DNA from: Ophiura sarsii
Lineage: Eukaryota > Echinodermata > Ophiuroidea > Amphilepidida > Ophiuridae
Reading direction: 5' to 3'
NCBI GenBank assembly: GCA_035610835.1
Contig: CM069449.1
Coordinates: 59,386,183 to 59,450,182, forward strand
DNA length: 64,000 bases
The translations under genes were made by a program, and so were the position numbers. Positions 36,769 through 48,341 of the stretch are shown piece after piece; positions within the stretch are counted from its first letter, which is position 1; every line of letters begins with the position of its first letter. The notes below the pieces were generated by a model that saw only the letters and a program-made list of their open reading frames with translations, searched no databases and had not been told where the DNA came from.

Positions 36769-37111
36769 GGAACACACACATCACTAGTTTGTTCTTGTTA
36801 ACCGACAGCCTACGTGTCGGGAGAATTATCGTAAGCTGCGTCACACAAAACAGTTGCTAATGTTCTACTTGAGTGAACATCCTTAGGTATATCCTCCTCC
36901 CCCAGTGCCCTATAATAGCTTTCCTATGAATACTTTCGTCACGGTGCTGTGTTATCATTACAATAACAACACCGGTCTTGGCCCTAGTTACAGAGGACAA
37001 ATAGGCGATGGAGCCTATTTCGAGCAAATTAGTGGTGTCGAATGTTGTCATTTTCATCATAACGTGATATATAAAATGTATGCTATTTGCTGTAGATAAA
37101 ACACCTGGTTG

Positions 37112-37331
37112 CAGTGGCGTACCCAGCTTTTGGAAACTGGGGTGTGGGGAGGGGGGGGGGGGGGGGGGGGGGGGCACGGTATAGTTGTAACCGACGAAAG
37201 GCATGATGTACCGACAAAAAATCGTAAAAGTGACCCAATCTTTTCCCGTCAGCAGCTGAAATCTTGATAAGTGGGGTGGGGCGACGGGAATATTTCAGGG
37301 GGCCCTGCCCCATCCCCCGGATACGCCACTG
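37112..37331. mobile_element. hAT-type MITE with perfect 8-bp target duplication
   Basis: The ends are CAGTGGCGTACCCAG and GGATACGCCACTG. CCTGGTTG flanks both sides (37104-37111 and 37332-37339). There is a G run at 37151-37174. The matching place in intron 2 of unit 7 (near 42090) reads CCTGGATTGG once, an empty site. Confidence 0.88.
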
Positions 37332-37441
37332 CCTGGTTGGGCATACACAGCTTTTGTTCACCTGCTTAATTTGGCCTAACCGATATTTAAAACTCATGAA
37401 CTTTTACGAACTTACGTTTGTCTCATCTTTCCTGTCAACAG

Positions 37442-37600
37442 ATGATCTATCACCCTAAGTTGGCGAGTCTCTTCTATCCAACACATGTAACCAAACGCAG
37501 ATGTCTAGGATGGACGCGAAGGATGGACGCGAACTTCGTGCCTTCATTTAGGTTCCTTAAAATATAATTACAAATATTCGTTACGATTAGTATTTTATCC
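37442..37600 (+). other. Unit 6 exon 3 (3' UTR), approximate end
   Basis: The acceptor TTTCCTGTCAACAG is followed by ATGATCTATCACCCTAAG and then sequence collinear with the unit 7 exon 3 at 42194. The coding stop is already in exon 2, so this would be 3' UTR. The end is not defined. The GTGTCCCTACAG satellite starts about 20 bases later. Confidence 0.5.
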
Positions 37601-37621
37601 AAAGCTAAATACTAAAATGTA

Positions 37622-38620
37622 AAATGGCTGTGTCTCTGCATTAACATAGTGGTGTCCCTACAGTTAAATGGTCGTGTCTCTGCATTAACATAGTGGTGTC
37701 CCTACAGTTAAATGGTCGTGTCTCTGCATTGACATTGTGGTGTCCCTACAGTAAAATGGTCGTGTCTCTTCATTAAAATAGAAGTGTCCCTACAGTAAAA
37801 TGGTCGTGTCTCTGTATTAACATAGTAGTGTCCCTACAGTAAAATGGTCGTGTCTCTGCATTAACATAGTAGTGTCCCTACAGTAAAATGGTCGTGTCTC
37901 TGCATTAACATAGTAGTGTCCCTACAGTAAAATGGTCGTGTCTCGGCATTAACATAGAAGTGTCCCTACAGTAAAATGGTGTGTCTCTGCATTAACATAG
38001 AAGTGTCCCTACAGTAAAATGGTCGTGTCTCTGCATTAACATAGAAATGTCCCTACAGTAAAATGGTCGTGTCACGGCATTAACATAGAAGTGTCCCTAC
38101 AGTAAAATGGTCGTGTCTCTGCATTAACATAGAAGTGTCCCTACAGTCAAATGGTCGTGTCCCTACAGTCAAATGGTCGTGTCTCTGCAGTAACATAGTG
38201 GTGTCCCTACAGTCAAATGGTCGTGTCTCGGCATTAACATAGAAATGTCCCTACAGTAAAATGGTCGTGTCTCGGTATTAACATAGTGGTGTCCCTACAG
38301 TAAAATGGTCGTGTCTATGGATTAACATAGTGGTGTCCCTACAGTAAAATGGTCGTGTCTATGGATTAACATAGTGGTGTCCCTACGGTAAAATTGCCGT
38401 GTCCTTGCAGTAACATCATTGTGTCCCTACAGTAAAATCAATGTTTCTCTGCAGTAAAACTGGTGTTCCTGCAATGAAACTGTGGTGTATCTACACTAAC
38501 GTTGTGGAGTCCATGCAGTAACATAGTGGTGTCCATACAGTAACATTGTCGTGTCTCTGCAGTAACGTAGCGGTGTCCATATAGTAAAATTCGCGTATCC
38601 CTGCTGTGACATAATGGTTT
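37622..38620. repeat. GTGTCCCTACAG satellite downstream of unit 6
   Basis: The unit of about 43 bp is GTGTCTCTGCATTAACATAG followed by a GTGTCCCTACAGTAAAATGG half. About 20 copies, more degenerate at the right end. It lies just behind the UTR exon. Confidence 0.93.
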
Positions 38621-39289
38621 GACTGTTGATTTTCGCGATTTATGACCTATGTTTAGGTTTCTTTCGCAATTTGGAATCTTGCAAGAGAGTGACCCATTAA
38701 GGCGGCACATACCCGAATACCTGATATAAGTGAGTACGTCAGATCGTCATATCATCACCCGCAAGTTACGTACCTAATTCTTCATTCATGCTCAATACTA
38801 GTCGACTCGCCCCACCCACGTGCGTCATTTTTGTACTTGCGTCGAAAACTGTAGGCCTGCAGACCGACACTAATTTCAAAAGCTCAACATTCTTCTTGCT
38901 GTTCTGAAAGTACAGAGATTGCATTTTGTTATAACGAGCGTCCTGCAAAGAGGTTATAACAATAATGATTAGTGTTCAATTAAAAATACACTTTTATTCA
39001 TTTCATGTTATTATGGTGAATCTTACAACACAAGCTTGTGTTATAGTTATCTGATCGAATCTATCGTTAACATCAAAGCACTCCTGTTGGTCTATCTATG
39101 TGTAATTAAACAATTTCATGGCATGAAATTAGCAGATGTTGTAGGAAACATGAATTTATTATTGAGATAAGATTCAGCAACACATTCGTTCAACTCGTAA
39201 TGAAATTTATTATCTGGGGTAATTTTGACACCATAACCAAGTCATAATACTTTTGATATGCTACTGGTGTCATAGAGAGGGATGGTAAT

Positions 39290-39610
39290 CAGGGCTGTCA
39301 ACTCTCCCGCATTAGGCGGGAGTCTCCCGCATAGACACTCTTTCTCCCGCACTCCCGCCTAGCATATAAAATATCCCGCCTCAACAAAATTACCTCAATT
39401 AAAGTGTGTATCAACACCTTTATACTAGCTTCCGTCGGTACATTTGCGATTTTGACCATGCAATTGTCGTGCGGATTTGAGGAAAACATCAACCCCCACC
39501 CACTTATCAGGATTTCAGCTGCTGACGGGGAAACAATTGTGCAGGTTTTACGATTTTTTTTTGAGTCTGTATCTCTCCCTCCCAGCAAATCCCAAAAGTT
39601 GACAGCCCTG
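39290..39610. mobile_element. hAT-like MITE, CAGGGCTGTCAACT ends
   Basis: CAGGGCTGTCAACT is inverted at the right end as AGTTGACAGCCCTG. TGGTAAT stands on both sides (7 bases). CTCCCGC words fill the left part. The unit 7 block lacks the element. Confidence 0.8.
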
Positions 39611-40271
39611 TGGTAATTAACAAAATAACAACTATTGTGACACTACCAGTTGATGACATCGTGGAGCCTATCTGGAATTATACACAGTTCGTTCTTTCGT
39701 GGCCGACTTGCTACTACACAGACCAAACAAGTACACGTATATTTATACGAGTAAGTTGTTTTCAAATTGCTTAATTTCTTTCTAAATAAATATGGACGAT
39801 AGAATAGTTCAAAACAACATGGTTTATATCGTGAAAGTAGTTCAACTACAGTAGTTAAACTGGACCTTAACATTGTTCACGCGGCAGGCGTCTGCAGACG
39901 AAATTCTAAAATGTTACAAAATGTTTCAAAAATGTCCAGAAATATTGAATTTCATTACTATATTGGAGATATTGGAGATATTCCAAATATTATTTGGAAT
40001 ATTAAATATTATTTGGAATCACCATGAGAAATGAATTGAAATAAGTACAACCATGTCTATTATTGGTTCAGTAATCCTTGAGATAGAATTTGGAAATTGG
40101 GAAAGGTGTAGGTGTCTGGAAAAACTGTTTTATATATATGGTAAAACTAATAACAGCGTGGAAAGTGTTAGATGATTGATATCCAGCTAATAAAATGATT
40201 ATGCATTTTATTCGTGATTGTGTATTAGGGCTACATCAACGAGGATCTGAATAAGTACAACGTCCCTCATC

Positions 40272-40412
40272 TTGGGATAAGGCCGTAAACCCATGATAAG
40301 CGTCTTATCTGGGTTTCTATCAGGATAAGGGGCCTTATGGATAATGATAAGGGGTTAACGCTCCTTATCAAGGATAATACCCGCCTTATCCCAGGTTTAC
40401 GTCTTATATGAT
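40272..40412 (+). promoter_or_regulatory. Cluster of GATA-type sites upstream of unit 7
   Basis: Within about 140 bases there are GATAAG or CTTATC words at seven places, including TGATAAG twice, AGATAAG (as CTTATCT) and TGATAAG (as CTTATCA). The cluster lies about 430-570 bases before the unit 7 ATG. It may equally be a simple repeat. Confidence 0.3.
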
Positions 40413-40842
40413 GCTTCCACAGGCATTGGCATATTGGCAGACATGGGAGAGCTTTATATAGGAGGGTCGTAGCTCATTCAGTGACACAAAAGAGCTGTAA
40501 GTTGTAATTTGTTATATATAACTTAGTTATAACTTGGAATGCAAAGGTAAACAATTCAACGTAGCGGGAAAGTAGTCCCAGCAGATGCTGTTTCTATGCA
40601 CTTCGGACGCCCTTATAAATGTAAGCTCCTCCTATATTGATATTGTCTCACATCAATGTCACCGTTTTCTCCGAGAACCAATGAGAATTGCTTACATTTT
40701 CTTAGCTGTTGTAATTAAATTTTACTTACCGGGAAGCGTCTTTAAGACTACCTGGATTCATAAATCTATCTTAACTATACCCTCCGTAAAAACCATTATA
40801 CAACCATTTTTGTAACGAAATATTACAATACTGGGTCTCAAC

Positions 40843-41367
40843 ATGTCAAGAGGAAACGAAACGTATGATATTCAGTGGCCAACGGAGGTAAAGGCTCCAC
40901 AATTCGTTGGAGAGGAAGAATCAGAATCGGGTAAGAGTAAATTTTATAAGCAGGGGTTTACGAACAAACTTACTAATCTTTTTTACTTTTATAGCGTGAG
41001 ATTATAGCGTGAGATAATCGTGCAGGTGTGGGAATATGGATGGTGAACCGTGTCTAATATTATGTATTTCTTTTTCTTGTATACAAAACAAGGACCCGAT
41101 ATTCTTGAATATCTACCTAATAAATTACAAGCGTATAATGGGGACAATCTTACACTTCGAGTGCAATATGCATATTCACAAGAACCAGTGACAATCTGGT
41201 GGGAAATGAACGGGCACATACTAGATTGTGTTGAAAACCGAAGACGCCGCGGCTCTACCACACTACGACTTGAAAACATCGCCCGAAAGGCCAGGTACAC
41301 AGTAGTCATTCGTGATCCATATCACAGAAAACAAGACAAGTCGTCGTGTCGTGTCACGATCAAATAA
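40843..41367 (+). CDS. Unit 7: single Ig-like domain protein
   Basis: Exon 1 is 40843-40930 (MSRGNETYDIQWPTEVKAPQ ... EESESG, donor GTAAGA). Exon 2 is 41093-41367 (acceptor AAACAAG), giving 120 residues, the same length as unit 6. The domain reads GPDILEYLPNKLQAYNGDN, LTLRVQYAYSQEPVTIWWEM, then TTLRLENIARKARYTVVIRD and SSCRVTIK. The B and F strand cysteines are lost as in unit 6, and the core tryptophan is kept. A donor GTAAGC at 41369 follows the stop directly and joins a UTR exon at 42194 (acceptor TCTGTCAACAG). Exon 1 keeps the E-T-Y-x-x-Q-W-P motif of units 6 and 8. Upstream (40272-40412) lies a cluster of GATA-type sites. Confidence 0.85.
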
Positions 41368-41383
41368 GGTAAGCCTATAATAG

Positions 41384-41643
41384 CTGGGGTTACATGTGAC
41401 GTCATTCATACCTGCCATTTTGGTCTCCAGTTGCCATTGTTCTTTGCACGGCGGTATGCGCGCGCATCATGTTTTGTTTAGGACCCGTGTTTTCAAAACT
41501 CGCGCCAAAGCATTACAAAGAACAATAAGGGAAGGCATAGGGGACAGTGTTGTGGTCATATGCTTTTCCCTCAAGCATGTATTGACAGTCCAGTCCCTTC
41601 GACCGTTGCTTTTGTTGATGAACATTGCTGTCACCCCATCTAT
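41384..41643. mobile_element. Insertion in intron 2 of unit 7, absent from unit 6
   Basis: TAGCTGGGGTTACATGTGAC on the left and GTCACCCCATCTATA on the right are imperfect inverted ends, and ATTGTTCTTTG/CAAAGAACAAT pair inside. Unit 6 runs straight from GTAAGCCTAATACG to ATGCACTCAATAC. Confidence 0.6.
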
Positions 41644-42193
41644 AGCATGCACTCAATCCGAAGAAGTTTCATACTGATATATCTGTTTATATAGCTGCTG
41701 AAGGCAATCCATAACAACCGTAACCTTCAGTAGTATTCTGGTATTTATCGGGTATGCAAGTCAATAGATAGCACCTTGACTTAATTTGTATATTTGACAC
41801 ATACTAGCGTCAGCAGACAGCAAGGTTTTTAAAACTAGTGCCTGTTATCCTCATTAGGGAGACCAACTGGTATATCCTCATTCCCCAGTGCCACTAATAG
41901 CCTGCGTATGAATACTTTCACGGCTCTAATGTCGGTGAATCAAAATGTGCTGTATTATCATTACAATTACAATACCGAGTCTTGGCCCTGGTTATTGAGG
42001 ACAAATTAGTGTTGTAGAATGTTGTCACATTCACCATAACGTGATATATAAATTGCATGCTATTTGCTGTAGATAAAACACCCTGGATTGGTCATAGACA
42101 GCTTTTGTTCACCTGCTTAATTTTGCCTATCCAATATTTAAAACTCATTAACTTCATTAACTAATACGTTTGTCTCATCTTTTCTGTCAACAG

Positions 42194-42340
42194 ATATCTA
42201 TCATCCCAAGAGGGCGGGTCTCTTCTATCCAACACATCTAAAGCCAAACCCAGATGTCTTCCGTCAAGGATAGACGCGAACTTCGTGCCACCATTTAGGT
42301 TCCTTAAAATAGACTTACAAATATTCGTTACGATTAGTAT
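42194..42340 (+). other. Unit 7 exon 3 (3' UTR), approximate end
   Basis: The acceptor TTTTCTGTCAACAG is followed by sequence collinear with the unit 6 UTR exon (CTTCTATCCAACACAT, GACGCGAACTTCGTGCC). The coding stop lies upstream in exon 2. The end is estimated from where the paralogy runs into the satellite. Confidence 0.5.
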
Positions 42341-42366
42341 TTTATCTAAAGCAAAACTACTAAAAT

Positions 42367-43215
42367 GTAAAATGGCCGTGTCTCTGCATTAACATAGTGG
42401 TGTCCCTACAGTAAAATGGTCGTGTCTCTGCATTAACATAGTAGTGTCCCTAGAGTAAAATGGTCGTGTCTCTGCATTAACATAGTAGTGTCCCTAGAGT
42501 AAAATGGTCGTGTTTCTGCATTAACATAGTAGTGTCCCTACAGTAAAATGGTCGTGTCTCGGCATTAACATAGAAGTGTCCCTACAGTAAAATGGTTGTG
42601 TCTCTGCATTAACATAGAAGTGTCCCTACAGTAAAATGGTCGTGTCTCGGCATTAACATAGAAGTGTCCCTACAGTAAAATGGTCGTGTCTCTGCATTAA
42701 CATAGAAGTGTCCCTACAGTCAAATGGTCGTGTCTCTGCAGTAACATAGTGGTGTCCCTACAGTAAAATGGTCGTGTGTCTGCAGTAACATAGTGGTGTC
42801 CCTACAGTAAAATGGTCGTGTCTCGGCATTAACATAGAAGTGTCCCTACAGTAAAATGATCGTGTCTCTGCATTAACATAGAAGTGTCCCTACAGTAAAA
42901 TGGTCGTGTCTCGGCATTAACATAGTGGTGTCCCTACAGTAAAATGATCGTGTCTATGGATTAACGTAGTGGTGTCCCTACGGTAATATTGCCGTGTCCT
43001 TGCAGTAACATCATTGTGTCCCTACAGTAAAATTAATGTTTCTCTGCAGTAAAACTGGTGTTCCTGCAATGAAACTGTGGTGTATCTACACTAACGTTGT
43101 GGAGTCCATGCAGTAACATAGTAGTGTCTATACAGTAACATTGTCGTGTCTCTGCAGTAACGTAGTGGTGTCCATATAGTAAAATTCGCGTATCCCTGCT
43201 GTGACATAATGGTTT
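42367..43215. repeat. GTGTCCCTACAG satellite downstream of unit 7
   Basis: The same monomer and order as the array behind unit 6, with a slightly lower copy number. The degenerate right end is collinear between the two arrays. Confidence 0.93.
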
Positions 43216-43570
43216 GACTGTTGATTTTCGCGATTTATGACCTATGTTTAGGTTTCTTTCGCAATTTGGAATCTTGCAAGAGAGTGACCCATTAAGGCGG
43301 CACATACCCGAATACCTGATATAAGTGAGTACGTCAGATCGTCATATCATCACCCGCAAGTTACGTACCTAATTCTTCATTCATGCTCAATACTAGTCGA
43401 CTCGCCCCGCGTGTGTCACCTTTGTGCTAACATCGAAAACTGTAGGCCTACAGACTCACACTCATTTCAAAAGCTCAACATTTTTCTTGTTGTTCTGAAA
43501 GTACAGAGATTGCATTTTGTTATAACGAACGTTCTGCAAAGAGGTTATAACAATAATAATTAGTATTCAA

Positions 43571-43782
43571 TTAACCCCTGAGAACTATCGGCCGATTGGT
43601 TAAAAAGATGGATACATCATTTATTGCACCAATGAGAGACATTGTTAGAATAATTGTATCCCTGATAAAGATGAGAGTGAAACATTTTACAAGCTGCATT
43701 TGAATTTGCTATTCATATGAGTACATCTTGTAATAAACCAATCAGAACCACTGTAAGATAGACAGGTAGACCCCAGGGTTAA
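43571..43782. mobile_element. piggyBac-like MITE, copy 1 (TTAA target)
   Basis: TTAACCCCTGAGAACTA ... CCCCAGGGTTAA, 212 bases. The unit 6 block reads TTCAATTAAAAATACAC at the same place (near 38980), with a single TTAA, so this copy is an insertion after the block duplicated. Confidence 0.9.
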
Positions 43783-44809
43783 AAACACACTTTTATTCAT
43801 TTCATGTTATTATGGTGAATCATACAACACAAGCTTGTGTTATAGTTATCTGATCGAATCTATCGTTAACATCAAAGCACTCCTGTTGGTCTATCTATGT
43901 GTAATTAAACAATTTCATGGAATGAAATAAGCAGATGTTGTAGGAAATATGAATTTATTATTAAGAAGATATTCAGCAACACACTCGTTCAACTCATAGT
44001 GAAATATTATAGTCCAGATTTAATATCTGGGATAATTTTGACACCATAACCAAGTCTTTATACTGTTTGATACTGGTGTCATATAAAGGGCTGTTAACTA
44101 ACTATGCTTAATTTCCTTCTACATAAATATTGACGATTGAATAGCTCAATACAACATGGTTTATATCGTGAAAGTAGTTCAACTACTGGACCTTAAGGGT
44201 TAGATGATTGACAATAAAAATGTTAACTATTGGACGATTATTCGTGATTGTCTATTAGGGCTATATTAACGAGTAGCCATCTACACAGTACTATAGAGGA
44301 TCTTAAGAACTCCAATGTCATAATCATGAACATAAAATGATATTCACCCCAACTTTCCTTATTTATATTTCATCCAAACCTCTACCCTATATTTTGTTGT
44401 GTGACTGTTTTTGTATTTATATATCAACAAAGATGTTGAAACAGGACTGTTTGGAAGAAGTACGGGTCAGGACCAATAAAGCTATTTTCCAACTACAAGG
44501 CGAAGGGAATTCCATTTTGTATACCTTCGGTACAAGATAATTAAGTATACGTAGCAATTGATCGCGCCATCATTTCGCCGCGATCGGGGCACGCTTGAGA
44601 GGATACGTGCTCAGGAAATACCTGTTAGTACCGCACACTGAGTTTGTTGATCAACCCGTGCATCGTATATATCACACACATAAATTGATCACCCTACCGA
44701 CGTCCGATTTTAGACGAAATCTACATTTTTGGAGGCAAATCTTGTCATAAACGAACTAAGTTATACCGTAAACCACCTACGGATCGGAATCTGACAACGT
44801 GTTGGTGAA

Positions 44810-46298
44810 ATGGCAGGAATCGAAACGTATGATTTTCAATGGCCAAGAAGTGCTAAACCACCGCCACAAAACTCTACATTAGAACCGGGGGAATACGGTA
44901 AGAGGCGCTGTATATAATAGATATCGCGTACGTAAAGGATTTGGATGGGAATCAGCCCATGATGGATGTTTGTAACTTCTCTTGAATTCAGCGGCATTCA
45001 GAGGCTACTTGATTACAAACATTAGGCCTAAACCAGAGAACCATAACAAGTTGTATGTTTAATCCTGGTTTAATAGCTCCTATATTGCTTAGTATTCATT
45101 CAATGATAATATTATCCATGTTGTCTTCTTACTCAAGAATCCTCAGGGCAGCCGCCGTATATTGTAGGGCTGTATTCATTACTGTTTCTATTATTTGGAT
45201 TAGTGCATCCATGCACGCCAATTGAATCAACAACAATGCAAGCCACATTCCACATCATGAATAATAGCCATACATTCAAATTGATTTTCCCGGCCAATTT
45301 AAAATAGAAATTATGTATGCAGCTGGAATTTTCTTCAGTCACAATTCTATTAAGAGAACAAACTCTATTTTAGTAGACAAAGTTGAAAATGGATGCTTCC
45401 CCCCCCCCCCCCCCCCGCCCGAGAACCAACATGCCACTTTGCACATCTTTAGATAATAATATTTTACATCTCGTATCAAAGTCATGTGTTGGTTCTTGGG
45501 AGAGGGGGGGTTGCTATAGAGAAAAAATGATTTATCATTGTCTTCTATGGAAATAGAAAAAACAAATGCGATATTATAATACTTTTAAAAAGTATGTATA
45601 TTGATTTTTTGTATATAATCAAAGTTTATGTATTAGACTAACCTGTCATTACTTTTATTGTTAATTTATGATTAAATTTAAAATCATGTGTCTATTTTGG
45701 GAGCCCATGGGCTGATTCCCATTCCAATCCATAAAGGTCCTTTCATTTCCGCGTGAACTTAAAACTATGGCAGTCCAAACACAAACACCTAAAACAAAAC
45801 GAAAACAACTCCAAATGTACAGAAAAAACCCAAGTGTATTCTCTCTATCACGTACACACACATCCAAAATCAGTTGTGAAATGCATGTACGTTTATTCCG
45901 CTAATGGCTAGAGAACACACGAAACAGAAAAGTCATAATCAAACCACCCCATAACTGGTATCCAATTTCCCGGTGAAGCCTTGTCTAATCTTTTGATTTC
46001 TTTTTTTTGCGTAGGGCTTTATATTGTTTCTTATTTAGACCAAGAGGAACAATTGAACGAAGGAGATCCACTCGAACTGCTTGTCGAATACACCAATTCC
46101 AAACACCCTGTGACCATTACGTGGAGGAAAGACAGGCATGTACTCCAGCACAGAGTGGACAGAGCACGTGGAGGAAAGACCAAATTGACAATCCCGTATG
46201 TTCTTAAGAAAGATAAAGGAAAGTACACGGTGATAATCCACGACAAGTACACCGGTAAAAAAGAGAAGTCAACGTGCCGCGTTACAGTCTACTGGTAA
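44810..46298 (+). CDS. Unit 8: single Ig-like domain protein
   Basis: Exon 1 is 44810-44897 (MAGIETYDFQWPRSAKPPPQ ... LEPGEYG, donor GTAAGA). Exon 2 starts at 46015 after TTTTGCGTAG. The domain reads LNEGDPLELLVEYTNSKHPV, T-I-T-W-R-K-D, then GGKTKLTIPYVLKKDKGKY and TVIIHDKYTGKKEKSTCRVT. K-D-K-G-K-Y is the family's best match to the Ig F-strand D-x-G-x-Y motif. Read through, exon 2 ends TGG TAA (123 residues). The same bases form a donor (TG|GTAAGG at 46295) and the exon at 47177 starts with A, so splicing creates TG|A and a 122-residue protein. Both routes end at the same place. Canonical Ig cysteines are absent. Confidence 0.85.
45399..45416. repeat. Poly-C run in intron 1 of unit 8
   Basis: 18 C residues in an otherwise AT-rich intron. 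The surroundings show nothing else recognisable. Confidence 0.8.
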
Positions 46299-46449
46299 GG
46301 ATAAAATGTATATTATGCAAAGATGTGTCTCTGACAACTATTTCAAATGGAGGTCGGAAACGTTCATGAAACCGGTAATCATCACTATAGCTGTGTTCCT
46401 ATTACTATGTATGGGCATTCAGAACCAAGCACAACTGTCTTACATACAT

Positions 46450-46915
46450 GAATCATCCGACCTTCAGTAGATAGCATATTTGATTTATATACATGATCCA
46501 TGCTATCTTCTGTTGATAGTACAATTGCCATATACATGGTAGCTCTATAATATTTAGCACATCTGTCTTATATACGTAATATATGCTATCTTCAGTAGAT
46601 AGCACAACTGTTACATGATACACGATATCTTTAGTAGATAGCACAACTGTTTTATATACATGATACACACTATCTTCAGTAGATAGCACAACTGTTTTAT
46701 ACATGATACACGCTATCTTCAGTAGATAGCACAACTGTTTTATATACATGATACATGCTATCTTCAGTAGATAGCACAACTGTTTAATATACATGATACA
46801 CGATATCTCCAGTATAGCACAACTGTTTTATACATGATACATGCTATCTTCAGTAGATAGCACAACTGTTTTATACATAATACATGCTATCTTCAGAAGA
46901 TAGCATGACTGCCTA
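46450..46915. repeat. Hairpin satellite in intron 2 of unit 8
   Basis: About ten copies of a 42-46 base unit. Each holds TGCTATCT, loop TCAGT, AGATAGCA, then CAACTGTTTTATATACATGA. The arms are perfectly complementary (8 bp). Confidence 0.92.
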
Positions 46916-46943
46916 TACTATAGTCTATTTGGCCATCACGAGA

Positions 46944-47089
46944 CAGTGACGTAACTGCGTATTCTACTGACTGCAGCACATAACACGCGCGCCTACTCGA
47001 AGCGCTGGTATATACACACGAGTGAGCGTTGAAAGACGGGAGATACACACGCATGCGTAAAAAGCTGCGCCTGTTATGTTACGTCACTG
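46944..47089. mobile_element. Small MITE with CAGTGACGTAAC ends
   Basis: CAGTGACGTAAC and GTTACGTCACTG bound 146 bases. The copy at 54169-54312 came with the segmental duplication, as shared flanks (GTCTATTTGGCCATCA) show. Confidence 0.75.
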
Positions 47090-47176
47090 TCTAGAGGAAG
47101 ACAAATAGAGTATTCACGTGGCATTTTGAATACAATATGTTAACTTACCTACCTATATCATCCTTGCTGTCAACAG

Positions 47177-47330
47177 ATGAAATTCTACTCCGAATCAAGT
47201 CTTGGATCTGAACACCACTATATGCCATATCAGATGCATATCTTCATGGATCAACACACACTTTGTATATGTCCAAACCTACCAGTGCCTAAAAAAGATT
47301 TTTGAAAGTTAGCTTAGATTAGTATAGAAA
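47177..47330 (+). other. Unit 8 exon 3 (3' UTR), approximate end
   Basis: The acceptor CCTTGCTGTCAACAG precedes ATGAAATTCTACTCCG. The first base completes the TGA stop with the last two bases of exon 2; the rest is UTR. A copy of this exon stands alone at 54368, downstream of unit 9. The end is estimated. Confidence 0.5.
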
Positions 47331-47429
47331 AACCAAATGTTTCAAGATAGCGATAGAGATAAAGCCGTTTCATTTGTCCTGTTTACCATCTGAGTTGACA
47401 ACTTATCTTCAGTTTCATCATTCTTTTGT

Positions 47430-48300
47430 AGTTTGTATTGATAATGATGTTTAATATTGTAATTGGTGTGATACCAAAATGTTTGCCTTTTTCTGTCGTG
47501 GTGGGACTATATTCGATTTTTATAACGACGGGGTTTTCAATGAAAAGGGACACTGAATGGTATTTCTATTCTGTAAATCTTGTTCACGCTTTTGTGGTAC
47601 AATTATTCCCAACCAATTCATTCATGGTCCTTTTTTTTGTACCAATCAATTTGTTAACGGTTTCGTGAAATTATTAAACCCTTAGCGATTAATCTATGGC
47701 ATTTGATTCATTCACGTTTATTTTAAAATTATAGAGAGTATCCGCTAACTCATGCGTCCCCGTAACAAATGGTTCTGTTTCCTATAGTATTCATTGATCA
47801 GATCAGTTCAATGCACGATCTTCAAATACAAGTGTTAGGCCTACTGTTCAAAGAATGACCAATACATTTGGCATTTGTGTGTTTTTCACAGATTTAGATC
47901 GTTTTGGTCTTTTTAAAAATTCTGAAACAGAATTTAGTTTCCGCAAATATGGCCGACACGTGGTTGGCCTCTATTATCCCCAACCGATATATTCATGGTC
48001 ATTAGAATGTTTTCACCAAATCAATTCGCTACGGTGAAACTATTATAACTATCGATTAGGTTTTGAAACTTTTTTCACCAACCGATTCGTTCATGACCAT
48101 GCATTTTTCACCAATCGATTTGTTAACGGTGAAACTATTATCACCAACCGATTGATCCATAGCATTTGAAACTTGTTTACCAACTGATCTGTTTACAGTT
48201 TATGAAACTATTTTACCAACCAATTCATTCATGTCTATTTAAAACTTGTTTGACCAACTGATTTGCTTTGTGAAACTTATCTATCCCCATCAAGCAATTA
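47430..48300. repeat. Diverged ACCAACYGATTCRTT repeats downstream of unit 8
   Basis: ACCAACCGATTCGTTCATG, GTTAACGG and TGAAACTATT words recur every 40-60 bases. The same stretch occurs at about 54650-55480. The open frames here (for example 47438-47668, 47855-48037) have no recognisable domain. Confidence 0.55.
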
Positions 48301-48341
48301 ATTCGTACACCGTGCTGCGAGATCACTGTCTTCATATAATC

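Noticed and set aside
36485..36860. Repeat proteins (MLSSVDSIIY, CILCYLLKKA)
   Set aside because: They are products of the 30-36 bp hairpin satellite in intron 2 of unit 6, with frames open on both strands.
38438..43305. Two near-identical 90-codon minus-strand frames as a conserved gene pair
   Set aside because: They overlap the degenerate ends of two paralogous satellites, and the conservation comes from the segmental duplication.
47438..48037. Short frames conserved between 47.4-48.0 and 54.6-55.2 kb as an extra gene
   Set aside because: Conservation reflects the block duplication. The larger frame at 47438 is not kept in the copy, and there is no domain.
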